Numbered from the stretch's first letter, positions 26,844 to 36,115 are shown. The stretch is DNA of 64,000 bases from Streptomyces rapamycinicus NRRL 5491 (GCF_024298965.1 NZ_CP085193.1:1240001-1304000), one strand, 5' to 3'. The notes: generated by a model from the letters alone, not told the origin. Numbers and translations are program-made.

Positions 26844-27353
26844 ATGAATGACCGGTTCATCCCTCCCATCCAGGCGCTGCCGGATGGCGACGCCGAAGTC
26901 CGCCTGGTGCTCCATCTGCCCTGGGACGTGGTCGCCGCGCTGGGCCAGGAGGCCGGCCGGCTGGCGGCCCAGGCACAGCGGCCGGTGAGCCTCGACGAGG
27001 CGGTCAGCCATCGGCTGCGCCACGGGACGGCCCAGACCCAGACCATCGGCGTCCACGCCAAACCGGAGCGGGAGCGGGAGCGGGAGCGGAACCAGCCCGC
27101 GCCCCCCGCGCCCCACACCTCGCCCCCGCTGGCGGCCCGCTCCCCCGGTGAGCAGGCCCGGCAGGCGATCGAGAAGATCAACGGCTCGGCGCATCCGCAC
27201 AACGGCGCCGCGAACGGCTCCGCCGAGTCCACGGCCCCGCAGCACACCACCAGCGCGCCGGATCCGGCCCCGCCCGATGCCCGGGGCATCCTGGAGCGCC
27301 CGACGCGTGCCACCGGAACGGTGAACGGCACGGCGACGGAGATGCCGAGATAA
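26844..27353 (+). CDS. Hypothetical protein, mostly disordered
   Basis: This 169-residue protein starts at ATG 26844 with GGAGG about 10 bases upstream. The first 60 residues look ordered (FIPPIQALPDGDAEVRLVLH, LPWDVVAALGQEAG). The rest is disordered: a run of ERERERER made by a gcgggag repeat near 27065-27090, then a Pro/Ala/Gly/Asn-rich tail. I do not recognise a family. A strong terminator hairpin follows 41 bases after the stop. Confidence 0.65.
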   Translation: MNDRFIPPIQALPDGDAEVRLVLHLPWDVVAALGQEAGRLAAQAQRPVSLDEAVSHRLRHGTAQTQTIGVHAKPERERERERNQPAPPAPHTSPPLAARSPGEQARQAIEKINGSAHPHNGAANGSAESTAPQHTTSAPDPAPPDARGILERPTRATGTVNGTATEMPR

Positions 27354-27394
27354 CACCGGACCCCGGCACGGGGAAACGGCCGGAAAGGCCGCGG

Positions 27395-27434
27395 ATACGA
27401 GGGTGCCGTCCCCATCCGGACGGCACCCTCGTAT
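27395..27434. terminator. Perfect 17-bp bidirectional terminator hairpin
   Basis: atacgagggtgccgtcc (27395-27411) and ggacggcaccctcgtat (27418-27434) pair perfectly around a 6-base loop, between two convergent genes. A further partial copy of the right arm, ggcaccctcgtata, follows at about 27439-27452. Confidence 0.85.
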
Positions 27435-27463
27435 GCGCGGCACCCTCGTATATGCGGCGCCCT

Positions 27464-27643
27464 TCACAGACACGTACGAACGAGCCATTCGTCGGAGTTG
27501 TACGCGTCTCGCGCCGAATCCGGTACCGTGACCGGCCTTTCCTCGACCATGTCCGCCACACGAACGCGCTCCGGCAGCGTGCCGAACCTGGCACGCCGCC
27601 TGGCCCCGTCGGCATCGGAGGGCCCGGGCTTTTCGGATGTCAT
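27464..27643 (-). CDS. Small conserved-looking hypothetical protein
   Basis: This is a 59-residue reading frame with a very good ribosome binding site (GAGGAGG, 5 bases before ATG 27643). It begins MTSEKPGPSDADGARRRA and contains FGTLPERVRVADMVEERP and DSARDAYNSDEWLVRTCL at the C-terminus. The mixed acidic/basic pattern and third-position GC look coding. It lies 10 bases after the truncated hydrolase and reads the same way, so it was probably its operon partner. Function is unknown. Confidence 0.65.
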   Translation of the reverse strand: MTSEKPGPSDADGARRRARFGTLPERVRVADMVEERPVTVPDSARDAYNSDEWLVRTCL

Positions 27644-27653
27644 GTCATCCTCC

Positions 27654-28433
27654 TCAGAATCGGTCGACGTCGAGGACGGCTTCGGCGAACGCCTCGGGCG
27701 CTTCCTGGGGCACGTTGTGGCCGATGCCCTTCAGCGTTCGGTGGTCATAGGGGCCGGTGAACTTGTCCCGGTACGCCGCGCCGTCACCGGCCGGGGTGAA
27801 GGGGTCCAGCTCGCCGTCGAGGGTGATCGTGGGGACCGCGATGCCGGGCGCGGCCGCCAGACGTGCCTCGAGCCTGTCGTAGCGGGGGTCGCCCTTGGCC
27901 AGGCCCAGCCGCCAGCGGTAGTTGTGCACCACGATGGGGACGTCGTCGGGGTTGTCGAATGCCGCCGCCGTGCGGTCGAAGGTGGCGTCGTCGAAGTTCC
28001 ACGTCGGGGAGACATTGCGCCAGATGAGCTTCGCGAAATCGTGTCGGTACTCCTCGAAGCCCTGCGCACCACGTTCGGTCGCGAAGTAGTACTGGTACCA
28101 CCATGCCCACTCGGCCGACGGCGGCAGCGGCAGCTTGTTCTTCTCCCGGTTGGTGATCAGGTAACCGGTCACGGAGACCAGGGCCTTGCACCGCTCCGGC
28201 CAGAGCGCGGCGATGATGTCGGCGGTCCGGGACCCCCAGTCGAAGCCTCCGAACACGGCCTTCTCGATCTTCAGGGCGTTCAGCAGGGCGATGATGTCGA
28301 GGGCGATCACCGACTGCTGCGCGTTGCGGAAGGTCCCGGGCGAGAGGAAGCCCGTGGTGCCGTGGCCGCGCAGATGGGGGACGATGACCCGGTAGCCCCG
28401 GGCCGCCAGCAGGGGCGCGACCTCCACGTAGCT
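27654..28433 (-). pseudogene. Alpha/beta hydrolase (epoxide hydrolase-like), 5' end missing
   Basis: About 258 residues of an alpha/beta hydrolase are present, with SYVEVAPLLAARGYRVIVPH at the break, FGGFDWGSRTADIIAALWPE around the nucleophile Asp, GELDPFTP as acid region and GIGHNVPQEAP as catalytic His. Relatives carry about 40 more N-terminal residues, including the HGWP/oxyanion strand. Here the sequence stops resembling the family at about 28433. The only in-frame start is a GTG (28427) without a ribosome binding site. The junction coincides with that of the kinase fragment on the other strand, so the gene is probably inactive. Confidence 0.8.
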
Positions 28434-28434
28434 A

Positions 28435-29106
28435 CGGCGGCGCTGGGCACGTGAGTTGCACGATGAGACGCTTCAGGAACTGGTCGCGGTCCAGATCGTT
28501 CTGTCCACCGTCGCCGGCGGTGGCGAGCCCGCCGCCATGAAGGAGGCCATCAACCAGGCGCGTGGCCTGGTCGCGAACCAGATCACATCGCTACGGCACC
28601 TGATCGTGGAAATGCGGCCCTTCGCCCTCGACCAGCTCGGCCTCGCGCCCGCCCTCGAGACGCTGTGCCGGCGCACCGGGGAAACCTTCGGGCTGGAGGC
28701 GGAACTGCGCGTCGGTGCGGAATGGAGCCGGCTCGGGGACGAACTGTCGCCAGAAGCCCAGGCCCACATCTACCGCATCGTGCAGGAAGCGGTGAACAAC
28801 GCGGTCAAGCACGCCCAGGCGAGCCGCCTTCTCGTGGAACTCCACAGCGACGATCACGCGATCAAGGTGGCGGTCAGGGACAACGGCCGCGGAATGGCCC
28901 ATCAACCCTCCACACCGGTCGGCCGATCCGCGCTCGGCACGGTGGTCTCCACGGGCACCGGCCTGTCGGCCATGCGCGAGCGCGGCCACCTGCTGGACGG
29001 ACACCTCACCGTTGATTCCACCCCCGGTGAGGGAACCCGCGTCTCCCTTCTGATACCCCGCCATGCCAAGCGACGCTCCAGGCCTAAGGATTCCGCATCA
29101 GCGTGA
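28435..29106 (+). pseudogene. NarL-type sensor histidine kinase, N-terminal sensor region missing
   Basis: The frame begins at the break with RRRWARELHDETLQELVAVQ, the phospho-acceptor H-box of HisKA_3 kinases, and runs through IYRIVQEAVNNAVKHAQASR (N-box), RDNGRGM and GTGLSAMRERGHLL to a normal C-terminus. An in-frame TAG at 28429-28431 lies directly before it, and the only start inside is a TTG at 28456 just before the catalytic His. All sensor or GAF sequence is missing and no response regulator is adjacent. A product could only be a bare catalytic core; I treat it as a pseudogene. Confidence 0.78.
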
Positions 29107-29146
29107 CCGCCCTGATCGAAGTGACCGCCCTGATCGAACCGTCGCC

Positions 29147-29908
29147 TCACGCGTCACGCCTCTGCGTTGTGATCAAGGAGACGGCATAGATCACCGCGGT
29201 GATTCCCACAAAAAGGAGGAGACCGATCCGCGGCCCATAGGGATAGTCGGCGGTATTCCCGGACACCCCCTCGGTGACCCGGTCGGGCTGGCCCTCGGTC
29301 AGGAAGTAGTTCGCCGCCTTGAACGGCAGCCAGGGTTGCACCTGCTCGCCCAGCGCCGGGATCGACGTGACGACCGTTTCCAGCAGAAGCGTATAGACCA
29401 GAACGACCGCGATGGCGGCGGCGCTGTGCCGGACCAGCAGTCCGACAGCCACCGCCAGTACGGCGGCCGCCGCGTACACCGGGCCCACACCGGCCACGGC
29501 GCGCCAGTCGCCGCCGCTGTCGAGGGCGAGGTCCGCGTCCGGCTTCACCCACCGCCCGAGGCCCCAGGCCGCGAATCCACCGACGAGGCCCGTCACCGCG
29601 GAGACGAGCACCACCACACCGGTCTTGGCCAGCAGAACCGCGGTGCGGTGGGGGACGGCCTGGAACGTGAGCCTGATGGTGCTGTAGCGGTACTCGGTGG
29701 TCACCGACAGCGTCGCCATCGCCATCATGACGATCAGGCCGGAGCTGTATCCCATCTGCGTGACGCCCACCGTCGCGGGGTTCTCGTCATCCGACTGCGA
29801 TGTGAACATGGCCCCGAGCCCTGCCGCGAAGCCCAGGGCCAACGGGATGGAGAACATCGGCGAGCGGGTACTGAAGAGTTTGATCCGCTCGACTGCCAGC
29901 AGTGTCAA
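29147..29908 (-). CDS. ABC-2 type transporter permease
   Basis: This 253-residue integral membrane protein has about six spans. It has the short ABC-2 layout: ERIKLFSTRSPMFSIPLALG at the N-terminus, TTEYRYSTIRLTFQAVPHRT as the coupling segment after span 2, and a C-terminal span (IGLLLFVGITAVIYAVSLI). Its start overlaps the ATPase stop by four bases, so the two form one exporter. Because the ATPase has a frameshift, this permease may have lost its engine. It is convergent with the kinase fragment. Confidence 0.82.
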   Translation of the reverse strand: MTLLAVERIKLFSTRSPMFSIPLALGFAAGLGAMFTSQSDDENPATVGVTQMGYSSGLIVMMAMATLSVTTEYRYSTIRLTFQAVPHRTAVLLAKTGVVVLVSAVTGLVGGFAAWGLGRWVKPDADLALDSGGDWRAVAGVGPVYAAAAVLAVAVGLLVRHSAAAIAVVLVYTLLLETVVTSIPALGEQVQPWLPFKAANYFLTEGQPDRVTEGVSGNTADYPYGPRIGLLLFVGITAVIYAVSLITTQRRDA

Positions 29909-30863
29909 CCGTCATCTCCGATCGAAGCCTGCAGGGACCGCTGCCCGACGGACCCCTGAGTGTTCGCGTGATACTCGACCGCGTCACCGGTGATCTCCAT
30001 GAACGCCTCTTCGAGCGACCCGTTCTGCTCCATCAGCTGGTGCAGCGTGATCCGATGCGCGGCGGCGATCTCGCCGATCTCCTCGGTGGACGCCCCCGCC
30101 ACCACCAGCCGGGTAGGGTCCTCGCCGCACTCGACGCGGTACCCGGCGGCCTCGATGACCGGCATCAGGACCCCGGCTTCGGGGCTGCGCACCACGACCG
30201 CGCCGCGACTTGCCCGGCTGACGAAGTGCGCGGTACTGCACTGGGCGATGAGCTTGCCGCGCCCGATGACCACCAGTTCCCCGGCCGTCAGCGCCATCTC
30301 GGACAGCAGATGGCTGGAGACGAACACGGTGCGCCCCTCGGCCGCCAGCTTCCGCATGAACCGCCGGATCCACAGGATGCCTTCCGGATCGAGTCCGTTG
30401 ACCGGCTCGTCGAACACCAGCAACTGCGGGTCGCCCAACAGGGCCGCCGCGATGCCGAGCCTTTGGAACATCCCGAGGGAGAAGCCGCCCGCGCGGCGCC
30501 GCGCCACCTCGGCCAGCCCGACCGTCTCCAGCACTTCGTCCGCACGGCGGGCGGGCAGCCCGTTCGACTTCGCCAGCCATCGCAAGTGCGCGTGCGCCGA
30601 GCGATTCGGATGTGCCCACTTCGCATCGAGGAGAGCTCCCACCGTCCGTAACGGCCGACCGAGATCGTGGTAGCGCTTGCCGTCGATCAGGACTCACCGC
30701 CGTCGGGCCGGTCCAGCCCCAGAATCATCCGCATGGTCGTCGACTTGCCGGCGCCGTTCGGCCCCAGGAATCCCGTCACCACCCCGGGATTCACACTGAA
30801 CGTCAGCTCGTCGACGGCCAGTTTGTCGCCGTAGCGCTTGGTCAGCTGCCTGGCCTCGATCAC
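29905..30863 (-). pseudogene. ABC transporter ATP-binding protein with a one-base frameshift
   Basis: The N-terminal part (GTG start 30863, after GGAGAGGA) encodes [20 protein letters not shown] and the Walker [19 protein letters not shown], then stops after RPDGGES at about 30688. Moving one frame restores [20 protein letters not shown], then the signature FSLGMFQRLGIAAALL, Walker B LLVFDEPVNGLDPEGI and the H-loop SSHLLSEM. Family sequences need one extra C in the tcctga stretch near 30688-30692, so a single-base deletion or a sequencing error is likely. The ATPase would otherwise be complete (about 318 residues) and pairs with the permease. Confidence 0.82.
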
Positions 30864-30966
30864 TGTCGATCCTCTCCCCATATCGCTGTGTGCGGCAGAC
30901 CCCGCGGCGGCGCGGACCTGGTCCGGGTGCGGGCGCGGTTCCCGATGCCCTCCGCCTACGCGTACG

Positions 30967-32460
30967 TCATCCGGGCGCCCCCGCGGCTCCGGTGTCGGTC
31001 CACCCGTCGTCCTCCGAGGGCCGGAACGGCGGGGCGGTGATGAGCGCCACCGCCATCAGGGCCGCCATCAGCAGCAGACCCGCGGCCCATCTCCCGGCGA
31101 CCACGTAACCGTGCACAGTGGCCCGCACGGCACGAATCCCGGGGTGAGCGCCCTGGTAGACCTTGGTGGCGTTGGCGGCGATGGTGTTGAGCAGCGCCGT
31201 GCCGATCGACGCGCCGATCTGAGTGGACGTGTTGAAGAAGGCCGAGGCGACACCGCTGTCGCTCTTGGCGACTTCATTGGTGGCGGTGGCGGCACAGGGC
31301 GCCATCACAGTGCCCAGCCCGAGCCCCAGAACCACCTCGCCGGGCAGAATGCCGTCCCAGTACGAGCTCTCCGGCGTCATCCGGGTCAGCAGGAACAGGC
31401 CGAACGCGGCAACCGTCAGTCCCGTCGCCAGCAGATAGCGCGGCCGTACCCGGGGCAGCAGCAACGTGGCGCTCATCGCCGAGACGCTCACGTTCGCGGC
31501 CAGCAGCGGCAGGAAGGCGAAGCCGGTGCGCAACGGCGAGTAGCCCATGACCTCCTGAAGCTGATACGTCAGGAAGAGCAGCATGCCGAACAGGCCGATG
31601 CCGGCGAAGACCATGGTGGCGAAGGCCCCGGCACGATTGCGGTCCGTCACGATGCGCAGCGGCAACAGCGGACTGCTCCGCTTGGACTGGATGACGGTGA
31701 ACAGCCCCAGCAGAAGCACCGAGGCGATCAGCAGCCCTATCACCGGGCCGGAGCCCCACCCCCGCTCGGCCACGTGGCCGAAGCCGTAGACCATGGCCAC
31801 CAGTCCGGAGCAGCCGACCAGCCCGCCGAAGAGGTCCAGCTTGATGTGGTGTCCCGGTAAGAGCGGCAGCACCGTCAACGCGCCCAGCAGGGCCACGGCG
31901 GTCACCGGCACATTGACGTACATGCACCAGCGCCACGAGAAGTACTCGGTGAGGCTCCCGCCGACCAGCAGGCCGAGTGCGCCGCCGGCCACGAGCACGC
32001 CGCTGTAGATGCCGAACGCCTTGCCGCGTTCCCCCTTGTCCGGAAAGATCACATTGATGAGGGCCAGCGTGCACGGCGCCAGCAGTGCGGCGAACATTCC
32101 CTGGGCGGCACGGCAGGCGATCAGCATCCCACCGCTGTTCGCGGCGCCACCGATGGCCGACACGACCCCGAACCCGGTCACGCCCAGCGCCAAACACCTC
32201 TTGAGGCCGATCCGGTCCGCGATCCTGCCGCCGAGCAGCAGCAGCCCCCCGAAGGCGAGGGTGTAAGCGGTCAGCACCCACTGTCTGCCGGCGTCGGAGA
32301 ACCCGAGGTCCTGTTGTGCCGAGGGGAGGGCCACGGCCAGCACGGTCGAGTCCAGCACGACCAGCAGCTGTGCCAGCACGATCACCGCCAGGCCGAACCA
32401 GCGGCCACGACCGGCGGATGTCTCCGGGTCATGACCGCGGACGACAGGGATCGCCGTCAT
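30967..32460 (-). CDS. MFS drug exporter (DHA2/EmrB-QacA type)
   Basis: This is a 497-residue, about 14-span exporter. Motifs are [20 protein letters not shown] in span 1, [20 protein letters not shown] (motif A), [20 protein letters not shown] and [20 protein letters not shown] (motif C). It is probably an antibiotic or toxic-compound pump. ATG 32460 is preceded by GGAGGTATCGG. It is divergent from a TetR gene with palindromic sites between them, the usual arrangement for a ligand-induced pump. Confidence 0.9.
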   Translation of the reverse strand: MTAIPVVRGHDPETSAGRGRWFGLAVIVLAQLLVVLDSTVLAVALPSAQQDLGFSDAGRQWVLTAYTLAFGGLLLLGGRIADRIGLKRCLALGVTGFGVVSAIGGAANSGGMLIACRAAQGMFAALLAPCTLALINVIFPDKGERGKAFGIYSGVLVAGGALGLLVGGSLTEYFSWRWCMYVNVPVTAVALLGALTVLPLLPGHHIKLDLFGGLVGCSGLVAMVYGFGHVAERGWGSGPVIGLLIASVLLLGLFTVIQSKRSSPLLPLRIVTDRNRAGAFATMVFAGIGLFGMLLFLTYQLQEVMGYSPLRTGFAFLPLLAANVSVSAMSATLLLPRVRPRYLLATGLTVAAFGLFLLTRMTPESSYWDGILPGEVVLGLGLGTVMAPCAATATNEVAKSDSGVASAFFNTSTQIGASIGTALLNTIAANATKVYQGAHPGIRAVRATVHGYVVAGRWAAGLLLMAALMAVALITAPPFRPSEDDGWTDTGAAGAPG

Positions 32461-32492
32461 CCGATACCTCCTCCGAACCGCACCACGGGGCT

Positions 32493-32514
32493 ACTTGTCG
32501 GACGTCCAGTAAGT
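32493..32514. promoter_or_regulatory. TetR-type operator 1
   Basis: The 22-bp palindrome spans ACTTGTCGGACGTCCAGTAA plus GT (ACTTnnnGGACGTCCnnnAAGT). It lies between the divergent MFS and TetR genes, 33 bases before the MFS start. It shares ACTTGTCG, TCC and TAAGT with operator 2. Confidence 0.7.
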
Positions 32515-32522
32515 TACCACTT

Positions 32523-32540
32523 ACTTGTCGTCCGTTAAGT
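32523..32540. promoter_or_regulatory. TetR-type operator 2
   Basis: ACTTGTCGTCCGTTAAGT repeats the pattern of operator 1 with a shorter centre and lies 28 bases before the TetR start. The region between the sites also forms an inverted repeat AGTAAG/CTTACT (32508-32525). Confidence 0.6.
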
Positions 32541-32567
32541 TGCTTCCGTTCGGGTAGGGTGACGGCC

Positions 32568-33167
32568 ATGGCCGAAACCCGAGGTGACACGCGCGAACGG
32601 ATCCAGCAGGTCGCCTTGGAGCTGTTCACCCAACACGGCTACGAGAAGACATCGCTGCGCGAGATCGCCGACCGACTGAACGTCAGCACGGCCGCGCTCT
32701 ACTACCACTTCAAGACCAAGGCGGACATTCTTTCCAGCGTGGTGGACGACTTGGCGTCATCGGTCGAGGAGGTCGCCAGGTGGGGACAGGCTCAGCCGAC
32801 GACGCTCGACATGCGCAAGGGACTGCTCGAGCGGCTGTCGCAGCTCGTCAGCAGCGGCAAGATGCGCAACCTGATGCTGTTCTCACAGGAGAATCAGGCG
32901 GCCCTGCGGGAACACCCGGCCGGCCGGCGTCTCCAGCAGGGGGTGCAGTCGATGTTCGCCCTCGTCATCGATCCACAAGCCGACTTCGCGGACCAGCTCA
33001 GAGCCCAGCTGGCCGTGCTCGCGATCCTGCTGAGCAACAACGACGCACTGTCCCTGCTGAGTGAGGACGCGATGCCGGAAGGCGTCCGCATCGCACCCGA
33101 GCAGCGCGTCGAGGTCACACTCAAAGTCGCCACGGAGCTCATCACCAAGCCCGGGAACGGCGCGTAG
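32568..33167 (+). CDS. TetR-family repressor
   Basis: This 199-residue regulator has an N-terminal helix-turn-helix domain (ERIQQVALELFTQHGYEKTS, LREIADRLNVSTAALYYHFK) and a helical ligand domain. The start at ATG 32568 (MAETRGDTRERIQ) follows AGGGTGA; the longer in-frame extension crosses the operator region. Position and the two palindromes suggest it represses itself and the adjacent MFS pump and is released by the pump substrate. Confidence 0.9.
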   Translation: MAETRGDTRERIQQVALELFTQHGYEKTSLREIADRLNVSTAALYYHFKTKADILSSVVDDLASSVEEVARWGQAQPTTLDMRKGLLERLSQLVSSGKMRNLMLFSQENQAALREHPAGRRLQQGVQSMFALVIDPQADFADQLRAQLAVLAILLSNNDALSLLSEDAMPEGVRIAPEQRVEVTLKVATELITKPGNGA

Positions 33168-33329
33168 CGGTCCGCACAGCGGGTTGGGCCCATTCCGCTG
33201 ACATGGCGTTCGCCGACCGAGGCTCCCGCTCGCCGTCGCACGCGAAGGCCTGCACGAGCCGCACGTTGATCAGTCGGCTGCGGCCCAACTGCACCGAGCC
33301 GCAGAGACCGCACAGGCCTGGCTCCACAG

Positions 33330-34556
33330 TTATGAGTTGCGGGTGCGTTCCGACTCGTTCTCGCTCACGGACCTCGCCACCGTGGAGCGGCGTTGGGTGT
33401 CGACCGCGGGCGCCAGCAAGACGGCGGAGCCGACGAAAAGGAGTACCACCAGCATGGCCGAGCGGAGCCCAAAGTGGTCGCCGAGGAAGCCGAGGCCAGG
33501 TGGCCCGACGAGGAAGGCGACATAGCCGATCGTGGCCACCAGGCTGATACGAACGGTCTCGTCAGGGCCGGAATCGCCCGCGGCGGACAGCGCGACGGGG
33601 AAGCCCAGCGATGCCCCGAGCCCCCAGAACAGCACCGCCGCTCCCGCCAGCACGACGTTGTCCGAGAAAATCACGAGGAGCAGGCCCAGCGCCCCCGAGA
33701 CGGCGCTGGCCCGCATGACCGACGTCCGCCCGAAATGTCCGAGGAAGAACGAGCCTGTGAAGCGGCCGAGGGTCATGGCGGCGGCGAACCCGGCATAGAC
33801 CAGAGATCCCAGTGCGGCGTCCAGGTCGTGCCCGTCCACCATGAGTAGGGGGAGCCAGTCGTTGGCGGACCCTTCGGCCAAAGCCATGGCCAGCACGATC
33901 GCACCGATCAGGACGAGCTTGCGATCCTTCCAGACCTTGGGCCTGGAACGGGCGGCGCCTTCCTCCGCCTGGGTCGGCGGGCCAAGACCAGTACCCGAGG
34001 GGACGGAGCGGACGGCGTACCAGAAGATCACGACTGATATGAGCGTGACCACCGCCAGATGCCAGTGCACTGGCACGCCGATGGCCGTGACCGCCATACC
34101 CGCACCGGCGCCGATCACCGTGCCCAGACTGAAGCAGCCGTGCAGGGTGGGCATCGTCGTCACACCGGTGATCCGCTCCACATCGGCAGCATCGACATTG
34201 ACGGCCACATCCCCTGACCCCATGCCCCCGCCGAAGAGGTAGAGTCCCGCCATGACCACCGGCACCGACGTCGCCAGACTGCCCGCGCTGATCGTGAACA
34301 TACCCACGATGACCAGCCCCGTGCCCCAGGCGATCACCGGCCGCGTACCGAAGCGGGACACCAGCGGCCCCGCACACAGAATTCCGGTCATCGAGCCGAG
34401 CGACAGTCCGAAGAGCACCAGCCCCATCTGACCGGTGGACACCTCCAGCTGGTCCCGGATATCGGGGGTGCGGGTCACCCACGACGACATCGCGATGCCC
34501 GGCAGGAGGAAGAACAGGAATAACGCCTCACGGCGCCGACGCATGACCTGATCCAT
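33330..34556 (-). CDS. MFS permease (fucose-permease/YbjJ-like)
   Basis: This is a 408-residue protein with about 12 spans. It contains GLSLGSMTGILCAGPLVSRF, GGGMGSGDVAVNVDAADVER and TMPTLHGCFSLGTVIGAGAG, a pattern seen in the YbjJ/FucP-like branch, some of whose members move sugars and others of which are probable exporters. I prefer ATG 34556 (MDQVMRRRREALF), with GGAG upstream; the longer frame to 34748 runs through putative operator sites. Substrate is unknown. Two operator-like palindromes lie 60-110 bases upstream. Confidence 0.82.
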   Translation of the reverse strand: MDQVMRRRREALFLFFLLPGIAMSSWVTRTPDIRDQLEVSTGQMGLVLFGLSLGSMTGILCAGPLVSRFGTRPVIAWGTGLVIVGMFTISAGSLATSVPVVMAGLYLFGGGMGSGDVAVNVDAADVERITGVTTMPTLHGCFSLGTVIGAGAGMAVTAIGVPVHWHLAVVTLISVVIFWYAVRSVPSGTGLGPPTQAEEGAARSRPKVWKDRKLVLIGAIVLAMALAEGSANDWLPLLMVDGHDLDAALGSLVYAGFAAAMTLGRFTGSFFLGHFGRTSVMRASAVSGALGLLLVIFSDNVVLAGAAVLFWGLGASLGFPVALSAAGDSGPDETVRISLVATIGYVAFLVGPPGLGFLGDHFGLRSAMLVVLLFVGSAVLLAPAVDTQRRSTVARSVSENESERTRNS

Positions 34557-34618
34557 GAAGACAGGACTCCGCGGGAGCAGGAACGACCAGAGGCCGGGCA
34601 TTGGCAGCCCCGTATGAC

Positions 34619-34633
34619 TTGTACAAACGTACA
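34619..34633. promoter_or_regulatory. Inverted repeat TGTAC-N4-GTACA upstream of MFS
   Basis: TTGTACAAACGTACA contains perfect TGTAC/GTACA arms around four bases, 63 bases upstream of the MFS start. It is a candidate operator; no regulator gene is adjacent. Confidence 0.4.
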
Positions 34634-34649
34634 CGCCTGGCCGGAGAGA

Positions 34650-34668
34650 GGAACAAGCGCTTCCACAA
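34650..34668. promoter_or_regulatory. LacI-type operator-like site
   Basis: GGAACAAGCGCTTCCACAA contains the AAGCGCTT core and flanks typical of LacI/GalR-family operators in actinobacteria. It lies about 95 bases upstream of the MFS start. The rest of the 338-base gap 34557-34894 shows no coding frame that I can support. Confidence 0.45.
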
Positions 34669-34894
34669 TGACGGAAAAACGCCTCTGTCACCCGGTTGCG
34701 GTGAAGCCTGGACCAGCGATCGGGATCCGTTGCTCGCCTACGCGTCATACGCCTTCGCCCATGTTCTGAAGATCACCCATCGTCTCTGAGAGCACGCTCG
34801 ACGCCGACTGTGCGGGGCGCAGGATGTGCGATGCGCCTCATCAATGACGGCACGAGAGCCCCGACACCGCCCCGGGTGTCCGATGTCCGACGGT

Positions 34895-36115
34895 TCAGCG
34901 GTGCGACTCGAGCCAGCTACCGATATCGGCGATGACCCTCTGGTCGGGCTCGCCGGGTTCCGGGGAGAACTTCGAGGTGATGTTCATGAGGTGTGCCATA
35001 CCCGGGTAGATGATGCTCTTGTGGTCCTTGTTGCCGGCCGCGGCGACGGCGGCGTCGGCGACCAGAGCACCACGGGCCGGGGTCTGAGTGTCGTTCTCAC
35101 CGTTGAGCAGCAACGTCGGGCCAGAGAACTTCGGCAGGGCCTCGGACACCACCGGGAAGCGGGAGATGTCGTTGATGTAGTCGATCAGCGACTGGTCCAG
35201 GCCCGGAACGTTCGGATAGTCGTCGATGCCGGTGGACTTGCGCAGCACGGGGCCGGCCTCCGCGTCGATGGCCACCTGGCCGTCGTGGTTGGTGTCGGTG
35301 CTCGACAGCACCTTGTCGCCGTCGAGCAGGACGGAGCGGAACTGGTCGGCGGTCTCCTTCGGCTGAGCCGCCAGGCCGTTGACGGCCTCGATGGCGGTCA
35401 GTTGGCCGTCACCGTCCACGTCGAGCTCATCGTGCAACTGCAACAGCAGGCGGCCGTAGATTTGCAGGGTGATCAGCTGCCTGAATTTCACGCCGACGAC
35501 ACCCATCCCGATGACACCGGCGGGCTTCGGGATGCGGTACTTGTCCGGGTCGGCGGCGAGGTTGGCGGCCACGTTGGTGCCCTCGCTGTGCCCGAGCAGG
35601 AAGATCCTCGACGGGTCGACCTTCGGCGACTTCGCAGCGAACCGGATCGCCGTGGCCGCGTCCTGCTGGATCTGGTTGTAGGGTTCCTTGGGCGCCCGCT
35701 GGGCGGGGTCGGTACTCTCCACCGGACCGATGTCGGTCACCCCGCGCTTGTTGAAGCGCAGCGTCGCGTAGCCCTCGCTGCCGGCGGCCTGGGCGAGCGG
35801 GACGAAGGTCGACTTGCCCTTCGCCACGGTCTGGTTCATGTCGTTGAGCCCGCTGCCGTGCAGCATCACAATGATTGGCAAAGGGCCCCTGGTGTCGCGC
35901 GGGTAGGTGAGTTCACCCTTCGTGACCCAGCCCTTGCCGAAGTCGATCTGGACCGCCTCGCGAGTGATGCCGTCCCAGTCGGCCTGCTTCGACTTCGCGG
36001 CGGTCGCTGTCAGGCCGCGGCTCTCCGGTATTGCCGCGTCGGCGATACCGACACACGCGGCGAGCACCGCGGCGGCGAGGGCGACCGCCAAATTCCGATT
36101 CCTCTTGGTCATCAT
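34895..36115 (-). CDS. Lipoprotein alpha/beta hydrolase with two EF-hand-like loops
   Basis: This is a 406-residue exported hydrolase. The signal is MMTKRNRNLAVALAAAVLAAC with a lipobox LAAC (Cys 21), so it is probably membrane-anchored. The hydrolase core shows VMLHGSGLNDMN (oxyanion region), FLLGHSEGTNVAANLA (Ser about 176), LLLNGENDTQTP (acid) and a His in YPGMAHLMNI. Between core strands lie two calcium-loop motifs, DVDGDGQLTAIE (about 230) and DTNHDGQVAIDAE (about 273), like a paired EF-hand. Start chosen at the first Met before the signal; the ribosome binding site is weak. Ester or peptide substrate unknown. Confidence 0.82.
   Translation of the reverse strand: MMTKRNRNLAVALAAAVLAACVGIADAAIPESRGLTATAAKSKQADWDGITREAVQIDFGKGWVTKGELTYPRDTRGPLPIIVMLHGSGLNDMNQTVAKGKSTFVPLAQAAGSEGYATLRFNKRGVTDIGPVESTDPAQRAPKEPYNQIQQDAATAIRFAAKSPKVDPSRIFLLGHSEGTNVAANLAADPDKYRIPKPAGVIGMGVVGVKFRQLITLQIYGRLLLQLHDELDVDGDGQLTAIEAVNGLAAQPKETADQFRSVLLDGDKVLSSTDTNHDGQVAIDAEAGPVLRKSTGIDDYPNVPGLDQSLIDYINDISRFPVVSEALPKFSGPTLLLNGENDTQTPARGALVADAAVAAAGNKDHKSIIYPGMAHLMNITSKFSPEPGEPDQRVIADIGSWLESHR

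Noticed and set aside
27498..28454. 318-residue plus-strand frame across the hydrolase fragment
   Set aside because: Antisense to recognisable hydrolase motifs and to the 59-residue gene.
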